Below are positions 59,978-64,000 of a DNA stretch of 64,000 nucleotides, one piece after another. The notes under the pieces were generated by a model. The model ran no database searches. It was not told the origin of the DNA and was given only the letters and a program-made list of their open reading frames with translations. Location: contig CM049315.1 in assembly GCA_026874595.1 (NCBI GenBank), positions 71,345,416 through 71,409,415 on the forward strand, given 5' to 3'. Origin of the DNA: Sipunculus nudus (taxonomy: Eukaryota; Annelida; Sipuncula; Golfingiida; Sipunculidae). Every line of letters starts with the position of its first letter. Position 1 is the first letter of the stretch. Made by a program: the position numbers and the translations under genes.

Positions 59978-60182
59978 CAGGGGCGGATCCAGGATTTATG
60001 AAAAGGGGGGGGTCCAACCCAGGAGGACTAATGAAAATCCTAAAAAAAAGGTCATCACTTCCGGAAAAGGGGGGGTCCAGGCCGCAAAATTTTGTCTAAA
60101 AGCCTGTAAAAAAGGTTGTTTCGGATGAAAAAGGGGGGGTCCGGACCCCCTGGACCCCCCCCCCCCCCTGGATCCGCTTCTG
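59978..60182. mobile_element. hAT-type MITE, copy 2
   Basis: 205 bp. Left end CAGGGGCGGATCCAGG, right end CCTGGATCCGCTTCTG, 5-bp duplication TGGTA on both sides (59973-59977 and 60183-60187). Same orientation and interior as the copy at 27530-27731, including AACCCAGGAGGACTAATGAA. Confidence 0.9.
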
Positions 60183-62890
60183 TGGTACTTGCAAACAAAG
60201 TGCAATTCACTCCTCTATAAACACTGCATGAACCATTAAAAGTGAAGAGTGTCACCAATGAGAGAAATTTCAACACTTTTATAAACTCTTATATAGACTG
60301 TCCACAGTCTTTGCAGAGATACTGGATTATATCCATAAGTAACCTACCATCGATACGCCAGTCCCTGTCCCATACTACAGGTGCTTATGAAAGCTAACAG
60401 GACATTATGATCTGCGATTTAACGTAATATTCTCTGAAGTGTCTGGGAGGAAGAGGTCATGTCACAAGATTTCAAGGATACCACAGTTATTCCATGAACT
60501 ATTAATAACAAGAGCAGCCCATCAGACGCACATCAGACAGCTACACGGAGAAAGGCATTTCTATTTCTGAGAAAATCTAGGCGTGCCTTAGACAGGGGTT
60601 ACAAAGCTCAGCTTTGCTGGGTAGGATCCCATCTGTATGGAGAATTCTCAGGCAACAACTGTATCTTGAACTCAGGTGAGGCAAAAAAAGCAAGGAAGGA
60701 CCGGACCAAGGAATGCTTTAAAACAACGTTTGCCAATGTTGTCATCGCTTAAATCGCCCTGCATTTGCAAGTTATTAAAAAGGGCCGCCGATAAATCATG
60801 TTGGAAAACCCCCGAAGCAGCAGTGCACATGGAATCGAGAGGATTTTCAAAGCCCAGTATAGTTGTATATGCAGTTGAAAAACAGGGCTACTGACCCATA
60901 ACATTTTTATATGACGCACATAACGCACGACCCATAACATATTTTTATGTGACGCACATAGACGTTATCACTGGACTTGGTAGACCACAAAGATGCCAGT
61001 GATGTGGGATGGGAGATCAAACAAATAAAAAACATTAATACAAGAAGAATAATGGCAAAGAATGATAAACCATTTTAACATTTTTTCAAGTTATACATAT
61101 GCATGTTACATATATAGGGCAATAAGGGCAAAGAATGATAAACCATTTTAACATTTTTTTAAGTTATACATATGGATGTTACATATACATGTTTTCCAGT
61201 TTGTTCGACAGAGCTTGTTCTTATTAGACTTGACATGGATTTCGAGTTCAAAATCGAGTTCAAAATCCGTCCCTTACATCAAATGGCAAAATAATGATTG
61301 TTATCTCCGGATACCTTCTTTCTGGTTAATTTTACTGTATTAGAAATGTCTTAAGATTTTAAAATGCATAAGTGATCGTGTTGGATAATTTTTGTGAAAT
61401 TTTAGGTTAAATGATTCCCCAATAATATTTGTTCTTGTTTTATTTTCTTTAATTGTACGCCCTAAACCCTAGAGGCAGACCTCAAACTATGATAAAAAGT
61501 AACCGCTTCTTACTGTGTTAGTGTAAGATTATTTGGCGACAATCCCTTTTGTTATCTTGGATGTATAGGTTATTAGCTGAATCAGGCTTTATTCTTGAAT
61601 ACTTTTTTCCCAAGGGGCAAAGTTTTAACCCTTAAAAGAATAATTATTGGAACTAAAAATACGGCAATAACATAAGAAGTTATGGTTAATGGCGTTAACG
61701 GTAGCTTTTTTCAGACAGCTTTGAATGCCAATCACATGACAACACAGCGGTGCTCTATTTAGTTTTTTAAACAAATGTAATAGTGCATACAAAAATTACA
61801 AAACTGGTGAAAAATAAATGATTTATCGCCATTTTTAAGGGGGTGGCCGCTGTTTTGGATATCTTAGATTTTTCAGGCACATAAATACGTTATGCTGCTA
61901 TTGTTGGTTCCAATGGATTTCAGGACCTCAAAACCCTAGTAATACATGCAAAAATTACAATTCTATGGTGAAAACTAAATGATTTTTTTGTCATCTGAGC
62001 GCGATTGACTTAAAAAAATGTCCCGTAAAACTAAACTTCTCTCATTTAAAGATTTCAAAAATGTGAAAATAATCATATTTTTACCCAAAAAAATCTGATT
62101 TAACTTATTTTTTTGCTATTTTCATTGATATAGATTTGACAGGAAAATGAAATAAATACTTTAAAAATCTTCTCCTGAACTGCTATATTCTAAATTTTCT
62201 AATAAATAATTTCAAAGGAAGAATTCAAGAAACTGGCTCTCTCAAGTCTGTTCGAATTGTTCCAGTTCGGTGATTTTTGGCAGAGTTAAAGGAAGCTGAA
62301 CTGGGTCATTTAGCCAAATAAGCATACTAAAATTAAAACCTCAGAAACGGCAGGAGTTATCATCATCAAATTGTATGCAAATGTTAGTCACCGAAGTCAT
62401 ATTTTAAATTGAGGTAATGGGGGCCACCTGCACCGGCTTTTTCTGTAGAGGGGTCATCGGTCATCAGTTCATTACAAAAAGCGGAGAAGCTAGCATCACC
62501 CAATTTTATGCAAAAATCAGTCACACGTCAAATGTTGTGGGATTGAGCTTTTCTGGCACCACCTGCATCGACTTAAATTTAACGAATAAAAGCTATAGGA
62601 GATCTTCGAACTCTTCTTCTCCGAAATCTTTGTGCCAGAGGTTTATGTGACGTCATCTACATTGACCTGTTTTTAACGGGCAAAAACTAGAAATGTAAGC
62701 CTCTTTTTGCTTCTACCTTAAAATGATTTTGATGAAACTTTAGAGCCTAATTGTTTATTTTTTTCACGTGAATTATTCCAGAGTAGATTTTTTTTTCAAT
62801 TAAGCCTATCTCAAACTGAGGGCTGCAATAGTTCTCTTCTGCAAAACTGTTATTTCAAACTCGTGAAACATCACATAAAAAACTAGATAC
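60183..62890. other. No gene recognised; two small tandem duplications
   Basis: A 37-bp unit is doubled at 60893-60960 (GACCCATAACAT.TTTTAT.TGACGCACAT), and a 73-bp unit at about 61048-61193 (GGCAAAGAATGATAAACCAT through GTTACATATA). Otherwise AT-rich without coding signal. Confidence 0.6.
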
Positions 62891-64000
62891 GGGTAGTTGA
62901 CAAGCGACAACGTGTATCCCCCGAAATCAGAGTGGTACGGTTAAAGTGAGGCATGTATTGTGTTGCAAGATGAAATAGAGTGAGATTTGTAGCATATTAG
63001 CAGGGATGTTTGTCACACAGACATGATTGTAGGTGACACCACCTGTCATATGAACAAGAAAGCTATCTACGATGTGTACACCTGCTAAATTTCAGGCTGA
63101 TCAGTCAAACTACTGCCGTGAGTGATTTATACCCAAGCCAGACAAACAGATGGACACCATGCCCAAAAAAAGATGCAGTTGGCGTACCAGTTGTGTGTAG
63201 GATAAAAAGCAATGTAAGCTTTATAGTCATGCAAAATTTCAGGCCGATACGTCAAACCATTCCCGAGGTATCAGCATGGTTGTCTGCAGCGTTAACTTGA
63301 TTGCAGGTAACGCCACCTGTCATATCTTTCCAAGATATATATAGATACAACATTTCTGGCGGATAAGTCAAACCACTGGCGAGATAGGAGTGATTTTAAC
63401 CCCAGGCAGACAAACAGATGGACACCATGCAAAAACAATTTGCATGTGGCGCTACAAGTTTTGTGTTTGATAAATACACGTGCATAATATCAGGCAGATA
63501 ATTTAACCCACTGCCGAGATATGAGTGATTTTAACCCAAGGCCGACAAACAGATGGACGTTGTGCTAAAATGTTTCAGGTAGCCCCACCAGTGTTGCATA
63601 TAAAGAGCTATAGATAAAGAGCTATGTAAAATCTATACATATGTTAAAGTTTAGCATGATACTTCAAACCAGTCCTGAGATATTAGCATGGATGTCTCTA
63701 GCTTAAAAATGATTGAAGGTGGCGCCACCTGTCAAATAAACAAGAACTTTATCCGAGATGTATAAACATGCAAAATTTCAGGCGGATAAGTCCAATCACT
63801 GCAGAGACATGAGTGATTTTAACCCAAGGCAGACTAAACTGATGGACACTGTGTGCAAAAATGGTTGTAGGTGGCGCAACTAGCCTGGTGTAAAATAAAA
63901 AGCAATTCAAAAGCTACACTCGTGCAAAATTTCAGCCTGATTGGACAAACGGGTCCCAAGATATGTGGGTTTATGTGTGAAAAGAGACGCACAGATAGAC
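62890..64000. repeat. Tandem repeat array with GGTGGCGCCACC palindromes, runs off the edge
   Basis: CAGACAAACAGATGGACACC recurs at about 63142, 63410, 63545 and 63827, about 135 bp or its double apart. GCAAAATTTCAGGC.GATA and AGGTGGCGCCACCTGTCA-type blocks alternate with it. The same family occurs at 5.3 kb and shares its palindrome with the 35-36 kb array. Confidence 0.8.

Overview
This looks like a window of nuclear DNA from a lophotrochozoan invertebrate, most likely a bivalve mollusc. Coding sequence is split by GT-AG introns, the DNA is AT-rich, and mobile DNA is dense. The protein families seen (a VWD/EGF membrane protein, a secreted-type C-type lectin, integrase/OTU transposon proteins, a Ty3/Gypsy element of the K02A2.6-like type) are typical of mollusc genomes. 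The phylum is an inference.

Layout. 1.1-4.4 kb (minus strand): one transposon-type gene, now in three pieces, that joins a DDE integrase, an OTU cysteine protease, a 23-residue repeat tract and an F-box-like C-terminus. 9.1-29.9 kb (plus strand): a multi-exon gene resembling VWDE (von Willebrand factor D and EGF domain protein). It has a signal peptide, a TATA box close to the ATG, VWD-domain pieces, an EGF-like turn, cysteine repeats, one membrane span and a short tail. It carries three in-frame stops, lacks a recognisable first exon of the VWD domain, and falls one base short at five exon joins, so this copy is probably broken. Its introns hold a 4.5-kb element with 1-kb inverted arms, two SINE copies, a fragment of helicase-bearing repeat, a hAT-type MITE and minisatellites. 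30-50 kb: no confident host gene. It is filled with tandem repeats of about 150 and 330 bp, a palindromic foldback element, a LINE relic, further MITEs, and a duplicated block with CCCTTTCACAC ends. 50.6-58.8 kb (minus strand): two exons of a C-type lectin gene whose intron contains a complete, very young Gypsy retrotransposon (51745-56453; 234-bp LTRs differing at 2 sites; GCGAG target duplication). 58.9-64 kb: repeats, including a second hAT-type MITE and a GGTGGCGCCACC-bearing tandem array at the right edge.

How the genes work together: there is no operon-like logic. The two host genes both encode extracellular cysteine-rich domain proteins, and the rest is mobile DNA in or around their introns. 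Five otherwise well-kept reading frames are each cut by a single stop codon. This means either real decay or base errors in the assembly, and the sequence alone cannot settle which.
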